Shown: positions 17,137 through 25,509 of the stretch, in pieces
How positions within the stretch are numbered: position 1 is the stretch's first letter
Layout of the letters: each line of letters starts with the position of its first letter
Assembly: GCF_009708075.1 (NCBI RefSeq)
Contig: NZ_WMBT01000003.1
Coordinates: 372,001-436,000 of the forward strand
DNA: 64,000 nucleotides
Reading direction: 5' to 3'
DNA from: Paracoccus lichenicola
GTDB lineage: Bacteria; Pseudomonadota; Alphaproteobacteria; Rhodobacterales; Rhodobacteraceae
Translations under genes and position numbers: made by a program
Notes under the pieces: model-generated
Seen by the model: the letters and a program-made list of their open reading frames with translations, nothing else
What the model was told of the DNA's origin: nothing
Databases searched by the model: none

Positions 17137-17520
17137 TCAGTCGGACCGGAGGCGTTCGGGATACATGTCGTAGGTCCGCCCGTCGATCACGATGCGCACG
17201 GCCTTCATGTGCGCTTCAGTGGGATCGCGGTCGCGGTTGCCGATCACCGTGACCGCGTCGCCGACGCTGGCCGTGTCGCCCGCAAACCCCGACCGCGCGG
17301 TGCGCCCGGGATTGCCCAGTTCCACGAACCAGACCGTGCCGTCCGCCGCCCGCACGCGCAGGCTGGGATGGGGCGGGTTCATGGAAATGTCCTCGATCAC
17401 GCCTTCCAGCCGGACCTGGTCCTCCTCGGCCCAGGACCAGCCGTGATGCGCCCCCGCCGGGGCAGCGGCGGCGATCGCCAGGCCAAGGGCAAGGGTCGCG
17501 GACCAAAGGGTGCGGAACAT
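17137..17520 (-). CDS. DUF6152 family periplasmic protein
   Basis: 127 residues with a signal peptide (about 1-24, ending AGAHHGW). The mature N-terminus AHHGWSWAEEDQVRLEGVIEDISMNPPHPSLRVRAADG begins with His-His and continues as an OB-like beta fold. Then come VWFVELGNPGRTARSGF and GDAVTVIGNRDRDPTEAHMKAVRIVIDGRTYDMYPERL. This matches the DUF6152 family of small exported proteins. The exposed His-His-Gly-Trp start could bind a metal such as copper, but this is inference. First gene of a two-gene unit with the membrane protein encoded next. Divergent from asd. Confidence 0.72.
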   Translation of the reverse strand: MFRTLWSATLALGLAIAAAAPAGAHHGWSWAEEDQVRLEGVIEDISMNPPHPSLRVRAADGTVWFVELGNPGRTARSGFAGDTASVGDAVTVIGNRDRDPTEAHMKAVRIVIDGRTYDMYPERLRSD

Positions 17521-17683
17521 GGCGGGCCTTTCCGGTTTGCTGCGCCCAGGATAGCGCGCCCCGGCCGGGCGGCGGTTGACATTGGCGTGACCCGGCGGGC
17601 CGCGGCCCCCGGGCCTTTCCCCTTCCCTTGCCCCCCTGCTTGCGCTAAACGCCCCTGACCGCCAGAAAAGGAGTCCCAGGGAG

Positions 17684-18706
17684 ATGGGCTACAAAGTCGT
17701 CGTCGCCGGCGCCACGGGCAATGTGGGCCGCGAAATGCTGAACATCCTCGATGAACGCATGTTCCCCGTGGACGAGATTGCCGCGCTGGCCTCGCGCCGG
17801 TCGCAGGGCACCGAGGTCAGCTTTGGCGACAAGACCCTCAAGGTCAAGGACATCGAGCAGTTCGACTTCACCGGCTGGGACATCGCGCTGTTCGCCATCG
17901 GGTCGGACGCGACCAAGATCCACGCCCCCCGCGCCGCCGCGGCGGGCTGCGTGGTGATCGACAACTCCTCGCTCTACCGCTACGACCCCCAGATCCCCTT
18001 GATCGTGCCCGAGGTGAACCCCGAGGCGGTGCATGACTACAAGAACAAGATGATCATCGCGAACCCCAACTGCTCGACCGCGCAGATGGTGGTGGCGCTG
18101 AAGCCGCTGCATGACCGCGCGCGCATCAAGCGGGTCGTGGTCAGCACCTACCAGTCCGTGTCCGGCGCCGGGAAAGAGGGCATGGACGAATTGTGGAACC
18201 AGACCAAGGGCATGTATGTCCCGGGGCAAGAGGTCGCGGCCAAGAAGTTCCAGAAGCAGATCGCCTTCAACGTGATCCCGCAGATCGATGTCTTCCTGGA
18301 CAGCGGCGACACCAAGGAAGAATGGAAGATGACGGCCGAGACGAAGAAGATCCTCGACCCCGCCATCAAGGTCACGGCAACCTGCGTGCGCGTCCCGGTC
18401 TTCGTGGGCCATTCCGAATCCATCAACATCGAGTTCGAGGATTTCCTGGACGAGGACGAGGCCCGCGACATCCTGCGCGAGGCGCCCGGCATCCTGGTCG
18501 TGGATAAGCGCGAACCCGGCGGATACACCACCCCGGTCGAATGCGTGGGCGATTTCGCGACCTATGTCAGCCGGATCCGCCAGGACGTGACGGTCGAAAA
18601 CGGCCTGAACCTGTGGTGCGTCAGCGACAACCTGCGCAAGGGCGCGGCGCTGAACGCGGTGCAGATCGCGGAACTGCTGGGCAACCGCGTCCTGAAAAAG
18701 GGCTGA
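17684..18706 (+). CDS. asd: aspartate-semialdehyde dehydrogenase
   Basis: 340 residues. NADPH-dependent reduction of aspartyl phosphate to aspartate semialdehyde, the branch point to lysine/diaminopimelate, threonine and methionine. It has the NADP-binding VVVAGATGNVGREML (about 5-19), SRRSQGTEV, DNSSLYRYD, and the active-site Cys in IANPNCSTAQMVVALKPL (about 126-143). SVSGAGKEGMDEL and the substrate-binding ATCVRVPVFVGHSESINIEFE follow. The ATG at 17684 has GGAG upstream. The dedA gene begins 4 bases after its stop, so the two are co-transcribed. Confidence 0.97.
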   Translation: MGYKVVVAGATGNVGREMLNILDERMFPVDEIAALASRRSQGTEVSFGDKTLKVKDIEQFDFTGWDIALFAIGSDATKIHAPRAAAAGCVVIDNSSLYRYDPQIPLIVPEVNPEAVHDYKNKMIIANPNCSTAQMVVALKPLHDRARIKRVVVSTYQSVSGAGKEGMDELWNQTKGMYVPGQEVAAKKFQKQIAFNVIPQIDVFLDSGDTKEEWKMTAETKKILDPAIKVTATCVRVPVFVGHSESINIEFEDFLDEDEARDILREAPGILVVDKREPGGYTTPVECVGDFATYVSRIRQDVTVENGLNLWCVSDNLRKGAALNAVQIAELLGNRVLKKG

Positions 18707-18710
18707 GGCG

Positions 18711-19310
18711 GTGTTCGACTGGATCACCGGATTCCTGGACAGCGGCGGGGCCTTGGCCATCGCCGCCCTGATGCTGCTGGAAAACGTCTTCCCGCCGATC
18801 CCGTCGGAACTGATCATGCCGCTGGCGGGCTTCAACGCCGCGCGCGGCGGCACGCCCTTGTGGCTGGCGGTTCTGGCCGGGGGCCTTGGGTCGCTGGCAG
18901 GCGCTTACCTGTGGTATCTGGCGGGCCGCGCCGTGGGCGCGCACCGGATGCGCCGCCTGATCGAACGGCACGGCCGCTGGCTGACCACCACCCCGTCCGA
19001 GTTCGAGAAGGCCGAAAACTGGTTCCACCGCCACGGCCGCGCGGTCGTGTTCTTCGGCCGCTTCGTGCCCACCGTGCGCACGCTGATCTCGATCCCCGCC
19101 GGGATCGAGCGGATGCCGCAAGGCCAGTTCCTGCTTTACACCGGGCTTGGCAGCTTCATCTGGTCGGGCGGCCTGGCACTGGCGGGATACCTTCTGGAGG
19201 ACCAGTACGAACGGGTCGAACACTGGGTCAACCCTGTGTCCACGGCGGTCGTGGTGGGGATCATCGCGCTCTATCTGTGGCGCGTGATCCGCTGGAAGCC
19301 CGACGCCTGA
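18711..19310 (+). CDS. DedA family membrane protein
   Basis: 199 residues with a GTG start 4 bases after asd. DedA/SNARE-associated family inner-membrane proteins affect lipid-carrier flipping and membrane homeostasis; some flip undecaprenyl phosphate. Family marks are LLENVFPPIPSELIMPLAGF (about 20-39, with the conserved Glu and Pro), GSLAGAYLWYLAGRAVG, and FFGRFVPTVRTLISIPAGIERMP (about 117-140, the conserved G-R-F-x-P-x-x-R-T). TGLGSFIWSGGLALAGY follows. About five hydrophobic segments are seen. The specific lipid substrate is not determined by the sequence. Confidence 0.9.
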   Translation: MFDWITGFLDSGGALAIAALMLLENVFPPIPSELIMPLAGFNAARGGTPLWLAVLAGGLGSLAGAYLWYLAGRAVGAHRMRRLIERHGRWLTTTPSEFEKAENWFHRHGRAVVFFGRFVPTVRTLISIPAGIERMPQGQFLLYTGLGSFIWSGGLALAGYLLEDQYERVEHWVNPVSTAVVVGIIALYLWRVIRWKPDA

Positions 19311-19328
19311 CCGGCGCCGGGCGCCCGA

Positions 19329-19976
19329 TCAGATCACCGTCCAGCTTTGCCCGCCGTCAATGGCCTGGGACAGCGTGCCCTCGCTGATGTCGTGGACCAG
19401 GCCGTGGATCGACATCTGCCCCGATTCGACCGCCGAACGGACAAAGGGGAAGGTCATCAGGTTCTCGATCGACACCAGCACGGCCTCGCGCTCCAGCGCG
19501 GCGACCTGCCGGTCCTCGGGCAGATCCTTGACCCGCTCGTAGCCGGGGCGCAGGATGTCCATCCAGCGGCCGACGAAGCTGGTCTTTTCCTCCAGTTCCG
19601 GCGCGTGGCCCGAACACATCGCGTGGCAGCCCGCCACGCCGCCGCAGCTGGTATGACCCACCACGATCAGATGCGCGACCTTCAGCGCTTGGACCGCGTA
19701 TTCCACGGCCGCGGACGTGCCGTGCTGCAACCCGTCGGGCGCATAGGGCGGAACCAGGTTGGCGATGTTGCGGTGGATGAAGAACTCGCCCGAATCCGCG
19801 CCGAAGATGCTGGTGACGTGGACGCGCGAGTCGCAGCAGGAAATCACCATCGCGCGCGGGCGCTGGCCGTCGGTCGCCAGGCGGCGGTACCAGGCGCTGT
19901 TTTCGGAATAGGACGTGGCCCGCCAGCCATGGAAGCGGCTGACCAGGTATTGCGGCAGGGGGCGGATGTTGTGCAT
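19329..19976 (-). CDS. beta-class carbonic anhydrase
   Basis: 215 residues. Zinc enzyme interconverting CO2 and bicarbonate. The family motif set is complete: Cys47-x-Asp49-x-Arg51 in ISCCDSRV, FFIHRNIANLVPP (about 66-78), and the zinc ligands His108 and Cys111 in VVGHTSCGGVAGC. The N-terminus LPQYLVSRFHGWRATSYSENSAWYRRLATDGQRP matches the alphaproteobacterial cytoplasmic type. It supplies bicarbonate for carboxylation reactions, and this window encodes two bicarbonate users: carB and the biotin-dependent carboxylase. It is divergent from the next gene with 139 bases between starts. Confidence 0.94.
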   Translation of the reverse strand: MHNIRPLPQYLVSRFHGWRATSYSENSAWYRRLATDGQRPRAMVISCCDSRVHVTSIFGADSGEFFIHRNIANLVPPYAPDGLQHGTSAAVEYAVQALKVAHLIVVGHTSCGGVAGCHAMCSGHAPELEEKTSFVGRWMDILRPGYERVKDLPEDRQVAALEREAVLVSIENLMTFPFVRSAVESGQMSIHGLVHDISEGTLSQAIDGGQSWTVI

Positions 19977-20115
19977 GTCTCACCTCTCTTGTCCCGCCGT
20001 GTGATAGGGCGTCATTGAAACAAATTCGAGAGATTTCTTGCGGTCGCGGCAAGCCTTTCTTCACCGCCCCGGGTCATGGTGGCAGGACTGGACGTGCAAG
20101 GCAAAGGCAAGGCAA

Positions 20116-20493
20116 ATGGCACAGATCACGGCATTGGCCGTTTCCGAACCGGTCCGGGTGGATTCCCGCCGCGTGGGCGATATTGTGACCGAACTGGGCG
20201 AAACGGCGGCGCAGAACGTCATCGGGCTGGCCCTGGAACAGCTGGCGGGCGCGCTGACCGCCACCGACAAGGCCCTTTGCGCCTCTGACCTGGCCGAGGC
20301 TGCACGCCAATGCGACCTGCTGGCCCGGCTGGCCTGGCAGATCGGCCTTCTGTCGCTGGCGGGCGTCGCCATGGATCTGGGCAGTTGCGCGGAAAGGCAC
20401 GATCCGGTGGCCCTTGGCGCCATTCATGCCCGGCTGATGCGGGTCGGCAACCGGTCGCTGACGGCGATCTGGGACCGCGCCGGCCTTGGCTAG
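20116..20493 (+). CDS. Hpt-like helical protein lacking the phosphoacceptor histidine
   Basis: 125 residues, all-helical in appearance. Residues about 57-112 (SDLAEAARQCDLLARLAWQ through GSCAERHDPVALGAIHARLMRVG) follow the rhythm of a histidine phosphotransfer (Hpt) domain. That rhythm has a helix with the I-G-L-x-S-L-A pattern, a short acidic turn and a second amphipathic helix. The position where Hpt has its phosphorylated His is Cys66/Asp67 here, so it would not relay phosphate. It may be a pseudo-Hpt adaptor. The ATG at 20116 is chosen because the upstream extension has no coding character. Unrecognised beyond this; conserved hypothetical. Confidence 0.6.
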   Translation: MAQITALAVSEPVRVDSRRVGDIVTELGETAAQNVIGLALEQLAGALTATDKALCASDLAEAARQCDLLARLAWQIGLLSLAGVAMDLGSCAERHDPVALGAIHARLMRVGNRSLTAIWDRAGLG

Positions 20494-20551
20494 GCTTGCG
20501 GGCGCAAGCGCAGGCTGTAGTCTTGCGCCCGGACAGACAAGGACCCGCCCC

Positions 20552-21916
20552 ATGATCCCCGACTTCGCCCCCCCATCCGCCGATGCCCTGCCGCTTTGGG
20601 CCGTGTGGAAGGGCGATCCCCTGGCCGACCAGGCCGGTCCCTGGCCCACCGCCAGCGGCTTCGCGGCAAAGGCGGGCGAGATCTGCCTTTTGCCCGATGC
20701 CTCGGGCGGCTTGGCAGGGGCGTTCCTGGGCCTTGGCGACCGGGCGCAGGCGGGCCGCCACCGCTTCGTTCTGGCCCATGCGGCGGCGCTGCCCCCCGGC
20801 ACGTGGCGGCCCATCCTGCCCGAAGGCCTCGACCGGGACGAGGCTGCGCTGGCCTTGCTGCTGGGCCAGTACCGCTTCACCCGCTACAAGGGCAGCCCCT
20901 ATTCCGGCCCGCAGTTCACCTGCCCCGAGGGCACCGACGCCGCCCATGTCCGGGCGCTTGCGGCGGGCGAGTTCCTGACCCGTGACCTGATCAACACGCC
21001 CGCCAACGACATGGGACCGATCGACCTGGAGGACGCCGCCCGCGCCCTAGCGGATGAAATCGGCGCCGCCATCGCCGTCACCACCGGCCCCGACTTGCTG
21101 CGGTCCAACCTGCCGATGATCCACGCGGTCGGGCGCGCCGCCGAACAGGCGCCCCGGCTGATCGACATCCGCTTGGGGGACACCGGCCCGCGCCTGACGG
21201 TCGTGGGCAAGGGCGTCTGTTTCGATACCGGCGGGCTGGACATCAAGCCCTCGGCCTCGATGCTGCTGATGAAGAAGGACATGGGCGGGGCGGCGACTGC
21301 GCTTGGCCTGCTGCGGATGCTGGCGCTGACGGGGGCGGCGGACCGGATGCGAATCCGGGTGCTGCTGCCGGTGGTGGAAAACAGCGTGGCGGCCGCGTCC
21401 TTTCGCCCGGGCGACGTGCTGACCAGCCGCAAGGGCCTGACGGTCGAGGTGAACAACACCGATGCCGAAGGCCGGTTGATCCTGGCCGACGCCCTGGCCT
21501 TGGGGGCCGAGGAATCGCCCGACCTGATGATCTCGCTGGCGACGCTCACGGGGGCTGCGCGGGTGGCGCTTGGTCCCGACCTGCCGCCCTTCTATTGCGA
21601 CGACGACGCCACGGCGGATGCGCTGTCCCGCGCGTCCATGGCGGTGCGCGACCCCCTGTGGCGGATGCCCTTCTGGGACGGCTACGAATCGCAGATCGAG
21701 CCGCAGATCGCGGATCTCGATAACGCCCCCTCGGGCGGCATGGCGGGGTCGATCACCGCAGCCCTGTTCCTGCGCCGCTTTGCGGGGGGCGCGGGCCGTT
21801 ATGTCCACATGGACATCTATGGCTGGCAGCCAGCCGCCGCGCCGGGCCGTCCCAAGGGCGGCGTGGGACAAGGCGCACGGGCGATCCTGGCGGCCCTGCC
21901 GCAGATCCTGCCATGA
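20552..21916 (+). CDS. leucyl aminopeptidase family protein (M17)
   Basis: 454 residues. Dimetal aminopeptidase that removes N-terminal residues from peptides in the cytoplasm. The C-terminal catalytic domain is intact: VGKGVCFDTGGLDIKPS (metal Lys and Asp), MKKDMGGAAT, the signature VEVNNTDAEGRLILADAL (around residues 299-316), and late GSITAALFLRRF and WQPAAAPGRPKGG. The N-terminal domain is more variable, as in relatives annotated PepB/PepA-like. The downstream NlpC/P60 gene overlaps by 4 bases, so a peptide or cell-wall peptide recycling unit is plausible. The ATG at 20552 follows GACAAGGA. Confidence 0.9.
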   Translation: MIPDFAPPSADALPLWAVWKGDPLADQAGPWPTASGFAAKAGEICLLPDASGGLAGAFLGLGDRAQAGRHRFVLAHAAALPPGTWRPILPEGLDRDEAALALLLGQYRFTRYKGSPYSGPQFTCPEGTDAAHVRALAAGEFLTRDLINTPANDMGPIDLEDAARALADEIGAAIAVTTGPDLLRSNLPMIHAVGRAAEQAPRLIDIRLGDTGPRLTVVGKGVCFDTGGLDIKPSASMLLMKKDMGGAATALGLLRMLALTGAADRMRIRVLLPVVENSVAAASFRPGDVLTSRKGLTVEVNNTDAEGRLILADALALGAEESPDLMISLATLTGAARVALGPDLPPFYCDDDATADALSRASMAVRDPLWRMPFWDGYESQIEPQIADLDNAPSGGMAGSITAALFLRRFAGGAGRYVHMDIYGWQPAAAPGRPKGGVGQGARAILAALPQILP

Positions 21917-22752
21917 GCCTGGACCGCCGCCTGACGCCCGCGACCGACCGCGTGGCCCTGGACAGCCTGGCGGGCGTGATCGAGCGCCCGGCCTATACCC
22001 CCGGCCACCCGGCGCGGCTGGCGGTGCCGCTGGCCGACCTGATGACCGCGCCCGACGGACGGCGCGACCGGCAGGTGAATTTCGGCGCGGACGTGACAGT
22101 GATCGAGACGCGGGACGGCTGGTGCTTCGTGCAGACCGACCTGGACGGCTATTGCGGCTGGCTGCCCGCCGCCACGCTGGGCACCGACCTGCCGCCCATC
22201 ACCCACCGGGTGACGGCGCCCGCCACGCATGTCTATCCCGCCCCCGACATGAAGCAGCCGGAACGGGCCAGCCTGTCGCTGGGCGCGCGCCTGTCGGTCG
22301 CGGGGATCGAGGGGCGCTTTGCCCGGCTGGCGACCGGCGGCTTCGTCCCGGTCCCCCATATCGGCGACCAACCCGCCACGGACCCGGTGCCTGTGGCGGA
22401 AAGCCTGCTTGGAACCCCCTATCTGTGGGGCGGCAACAGCCGGTGGGGGATCGACTGTTCGGGCCTTGTCCAGGCGGCGCTGACGGCGTGCGGCATCCCC
22501 TGCCCCGGCGACAGCGACCTGCAACGCGCGGCCTTTCCGGCGGCGGACGGCATCCAACGCGGCGACCTGCTGTTCTGGCCGGGCCATGTGGCGCTGGCGA
22601 TGTCGCCCGACCGGATGATCCACGCGACGGCCTGGACCATGTCCGTGATCGTCGAGCCGATCCCCGACGCCATGGCCCGGATCGACACCGCGGGCGACGG
22701 CCCCTTCCTTGGCATCCGCCGCCCTCTGGCGCAGCCCGCCGCCTTGGCCTAG
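21913..22752 (+). CDS. NlpC/P60 family (C40) peptidase
   Basis: 279 residues. An N-terminal SH3-like region (about 15-150: LRVPLADLMTAPDGRRDRQVNFG, FVQTDLDGYCGWLPAATLG, a second repeat with THVYPAPDMKQ) is followed by the cysteine peptidase domain. Catalytic Cys182 is in WGIDCSGLVQAAL and His225 in WPGHVALAM, with a third polar residue at the following MIHATA. Such enzymes cut the D-Glu-meso-diaminopimelate bond of peptidoglycan peptides. No signal peptide is seen, so it may act on imported muropeptides in the cytoplasm. That fits its ATGA overlap with the aminopeptidase gene. Confidence 0.9.
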   Translation: MSLDRRLTPATDRVALDSLAGVIERPAYTPGHPARLAVPLADLMTAPDGRRDRQVNFGADVTVIETRDGWCFVQTDLDGYCGWLPAATLGTDLPPITHRVTAPATHVYPAPDMKQPERASLSLGARLSVAGIEGRFARLATGGFVPVPHIGDQPATDPVPVAESLLGTPYLWGGNSRWGIDCSGLVQAALTACGIPCPGDSDLQRAAFPAADGIQRGDLLFWPGHVALAMSPDRMIHATAWTMSVIVEPIPDAMARIDTAGDGPFLGIRRPLAQPAALA

Positions 22753-22778
22753 ACCCCCGCCAAAAGGAGTTGCGGCCC

Positions 22779-23657
22779 ATGTTCACCGTTTCGCTGATCG
22801 CATCGCCCCTGCGCGCCAACCTGACCGAAGCCTTGGCGCAAGGCCTGGCCGACCGCTGGGGCGGCGGTCCGGTCCGCTGGCTGAACCCCGCCATCGCGGC
22901 CGAGTTCGACGTGGCCGACAGGCCCGCGGATTTCCAGGACGCCTGGGCCGAATTGCAGCGGCAGACCCTGGACCTGGCGATCCAGCCGACCGAGGGGCGG
23001 CGCAAGGCGATCCTGCTGGCCGACATGGATTCGACCATGATCGGCCAGGAATGCATCGACGAACTGGCCGACATGGCGGGCGTCGGCCCCCGCGTGGCCG
23101 ACATCACCGCCCGCGCCATGAACGGGGAACTGGATTTCGACGGCGCCCTGACCGAACGCGTGGGCCTGCTGACCGGGCTGCGGGACAGCGTCATTGCCGA
23201 TGTGCTGGCCTCTCGCATCACCATGGCCGCAGGCGGCGCGGACCTGGTGGCGACGATGCGCGCCAACGGCGGCTATGCGGCGCTTGTCTCGGGCGGCTTC
23301 ACCGCTTTCACCCAGGCGGTGGCCGACCGCCTGGGTTTCGACGAACACCGCGCCAACACCCTGCTGGCCGAAGGGGGCTTGCTGACCGGGCGCGTCGCGC
23401 TGCCGATCCTGGGCCGCGAGGCCAAGGTCGAGGCGCTGGTCCAGATCGCCGCCGCGCGCGGCCTGACGCCTGCCGACGTGATCGCCGTGGGCGACGGTGC
23501 CAATGACCTGGGGATGATCCAGATGGCCGGCACGGGCGTGGCGCTGCACGCCAAGCCATCGGTCGCGGCGCAGGCGCCCATCCGCATCAACCACGGCGAC
23601 CTGACGGCGCTGCTGTATCTGCAAGGCTATGCTAGGCAGGATTTCGTCACGGGCTGA
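22779..23657 (+). CDS. serB: phosphoserine phosphatase
   Basis: 292 residues, HAD superfamily. It catalyses the last step of serine biosynthesis, phosphoserine to serine. A short N-terminal region (about 1-76) is followed by the HAD motifs: LADMDSTMIGQECIDELADMAG (nucleophile Asp82, acid/base Asp84), then LVSGGFTAFTQAVADRLGFD (motif II Ser), and VEALVQIAAARGL. Motif IV is AVGDGANDLGMIQMAGTGVALHAKP. An AAAAGGAG-like ribosome site precedes the ATG. It is 26 bases downstream of the NlpC/P60 gene, and its last 11 bases overlap the convergent nitronate monooxygenase. Confidence 0.96.
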   Translation: MFTVSLIASPLRANLTEALAQGLADRWGGGPVRWLNPAIAAEFDVADRPADFQDAWAELQRQTLDLAIQPTEGRRKAILLADMDSTMIGQECIDELADMAGVGPRVADITARAMNGELDFDGALTERVGLLTGLRDSVIADVLASRITMAAGGADLVATMRANGGYAALVSGGFTAFTQAVADRLGFDEHRANTLLAEGGLLTGRVALPILGREAKVEALVQIAAARGLTPADVIAVGDGANDLGMIQMAGTGVALHAKPSVAAQAPIRINHGDLTALLYLQGYARQDFVTG

Positions 23658-24648
23658 TCGCCCGCACGGTGTCCGCCGCTGGCCGCGCCAGGCTGGCCGT
23701 AGCGCCCGTGCCCGCCCAGAACGCGCCGTAGCCGGTGTTCCCCTGCGCCAGGGCGGCGGCATTCAGCGCCTTGCCGATGTCATAGGCCACCGGATAATCC
23801 GCAGCGGCCGCATCGTCGATAACGGTGAAATCGTTGACCAGGCAGCGTGCCGGACGGCCCGAGATCGCCCGCGTTATCACCGTCCGCCCGCCCGACAACG
23901 CCGCGCGATGGGCAGGCGGCGCGGCAGATTCGGGCGCGCGCAGAAAGGCCGTGCCGCATTGCACCGCGACGGCGCCCGCATCCATCGCAATCCGCGCCGA
24001 ATCGCGGTCCATGATCGCCCCCGCCGCCACGACCGGCAGGCCCAGCGGCAACAACGCCCGCACAAGCGCCAGATGATCCAGCCGCCCATCCGGCCCATCG
24101 GGGTCGAAGATGCCGCGATGGCCGCCCGCCTCGTATCCCTGCGCCACGATCACGTCGAACCCGGCGTCCCGGACCGCCCGCCCCTCGGCCACCGAGGTCG
24201 CCGTGGCCCACAGCCTGCACCCTGCCGCCTTCAGCGCGGCGATCTGGTCGGACCCGGGCAGGCCGAAATGACAGCCGACAATGGCGGGTCGTTCCGCCAG
24301 CAGCACCGCCAGCACGGCGTCGTTGCCGCGAAAGGTCGGATAGATTTCGGACAGCGCCGTTGGCGGCTCGGCCCCGAATCGCCCGAAAGCCGGGCGTAGG
24401 GTCTCGATCCAGCCGGCCTCTCGCGCGGCATCGCGCCGGGCAGGCGCATGGCAGAACAGGTTGACACCGAAGGCCCGGTCTGTCCCCTGCCGCACCGACC
24501 GGATCGCCTTGCGCGCCCCCGCCGCGTCAAGCGTGCCAAGCGCCAGGAAGCCAAGCGCGCCAGCCTCGCACACCGCGACCGCCAGCTCCGGGGTCGAGGT
24601 GCCCGCCATCGGCGCCTGCACCACGCGATGCCTCAAATGACTGAACAT
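23647..24648 (-). CDS. nitronate monooxygenase family protein
   Basis: 333 residues. FMN enzyme of the 2-nitropropane dioxygenase family that oxidises alkyl nitronates such as propionate-3-nitronate. TIM-barrel landmarks are VVQAPMAGTSTPELAVAVCEAGALGFLALG (about 10-38), AIVGCHFGLP, ATATSVAEGRAVRDAGFDVIVAQGYEAGGHRG (FMN phosphate and active-site His), LVRALLPLGLPVVAAGAIMDRDSARIAMDAGAVAVQCGTAF, and RAISGRPARCLVND. The start at 24648 has AGGAG 7 bases upstream; the frame stays open far upstream but is not family-like. A repeat element lies just upstream (24664-24713). Confidence 0.9.
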   Translation of the reverse strand: MFSHLRHRVVQAPMAGTSTPELAVAVCEAGALGFLALGTLDAAGARKAIRSVRQGTDRAFGVNLFCHAPARRDAAREAGWIETLRPAFGRFGAEPPTALSEIYPTFRGNDAVLAVLLAERPAIVGCHFGLPGSDQIAALKAAGCRLWATATSVAEGRAVRDAGFDVIVAQGYEAGGHRGIFDPDGPDGRLDHLALVRALLPLGLPVVAAGAIMDRDSARIAMDAGAVAVQCGTAFLRAPESAAPPAHRAALSGGRTVITRAISGRPARCLVNDFTVIDDAAAADYPVAYDIGKALNAAALAQGNTGYGAFWAGTGATASLARPAADTVRAISP

Positions 24649-24663
24649 GAACCGCTCCTGCTT

Positions 24664-24713
24664 TTGCCTTGGTCCAAATATCCCACGGGGGCCTGGGGGT
24701 GTGAAACCCCCAG
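24664..24713 (-). repeat. intergenic repeat: GGATATTTG core plus G-rich hairpin (copy 1)
   Basis: On the minus strand the 20-base core GGATATTTGGACCAAGGCAA (24683 to 24664) is preceded by a hairpin with 8-base arms CTGGGGGT and ACCCCCAG (24693-24700 and 24706-24713). The core differs at one position from the copy at 27271-27290. It lies in the leader of the nitronate monooxygenase gene and ends 15 bases before its ATG. Confidence 0.7.
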
Positions 24714-24750
24714 CCTTTACAACGCCCGCCCAAAAGCGCATGGCGCGGCC

Positions 24751-25509
24751 ATGCTGGACCTTTCCCTCGAGCTTCTTCTGCTTCTCGCCGCAGCCGGGTT
24801 CGCGGCGGGCTTCATCGATTCGATCGCCGGGGGCGGCGGGCTGATCACCCTGCCCGCGCTGCTGCTGGCAGGCGTCCCGCCCGCGCAGGCGCTTGCGACG
24901 AACAAGGTCCAGGGCGTCTTTGGCGCCGCGACCGCCGCCGTCAGCTATGCCGCGAAGGACCTGGTCAATCTGCGCAGCCAGGGGCGATCGGCGCTGATCG
25001 CCGGGGTGGCGGGCGCCCTGGGGGCGGCCCTGGTCAGCTATCTGCCGACCGACAGGCTGCGGCTGATCCTTCCGGTAATCCTGATCGCCATCGCGGTCTT
25101 TTTCGCGCTGAAACCGGGGCTGAACGATCTGGACCGGGTGCAGCGGGTCGCGCCAGCGGCCTTTGCGCTGACGGCGGTGCCGCTGGTCGGGTTCTATGAC
25201 GGGCTGATCGGACCGGGGGCCGGGTCGTTCTACATGATCGCCTTTGTCAGCCTGGCGGGATACGGCGTCTTGAAGGCCACGGCGCATACCAAGCTTCTGA
25301 ACTTCGCCTCGAACCTCGGCGGGCTTTTGGCCTTCGCGCTGTTCGGCCAGCCCTTGTGGCTGGTGGGGGTCGTGATGGGCGCGGCGCAGATCGCGGGGGC
25401 CACCCTGGGCGCGCGGCTGGCCAGCCGGATCGGCGCGCGGCTGATCAAGCCGCTGCTGGTCGTGACATCCTCCGCGCTGGCGCTGCGGCTGATCTGGCAG
25501 ATGATCTAG
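24751..25509 (+). CDS. TSUP family (TauE/SafE) transport protein
   Basis: 252 residues with about eight hydrophobic segments. The TSUP family carries sulfite, sulfoacetate and related organosulfur anions. Characteristic repeats are AAAGFAAGFIDSIAGGGGLITLPALLLAGVPPAQALATNKVQG (about 14-56) and the second half PLVGFYDGLIGPGAGSFYMIAFVSLAGYGVLKATAHTKLLNFASNLGGLL (about 146-195). The subfamily is close to YfcA-type proteins. The substrate is not fixed by the sequence. It is divergent from the nitronate monooxygenase, and its stop overlaps the convergent asparaginase gene by 4 bases. Confidence 0.9.
   Translation: MLDLSLELLLLLAAAGFAAGFIDSIAGGGGLITLPALLLAGVPPAQALATNKVQGVFGAATAAVSYAAKDLVNLRSQGRSALIAGVAGALGAALVSYLPTDRLRLILPVILIAIAVFFALKPGLNDLDRVQRVAPAAFALTAVPLVGFYDGLIGPGAGSFYMIAFVSLAGYGVLKATAHTKLLNFASNLGGLLAFALFGQPLWLVGVVMGAAQIAGATLGARLASRIGARLIKPLLVVTSSALALRLIWQMI

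Noticed and set aside
17576..17581. TTGACA resembling a -35 element before asd
   Set aside because: No matching -10 element at a suitable distance in this GC-rich spacer, so no promoter is claimed.
24649..25287. N-terminal extension of the nitronate monooxygenase frame
   Set aside because: It runs antisense through the TSUP permease gene and lacks family sequence; the ATG at 24648 with AGGAG fits the family start.
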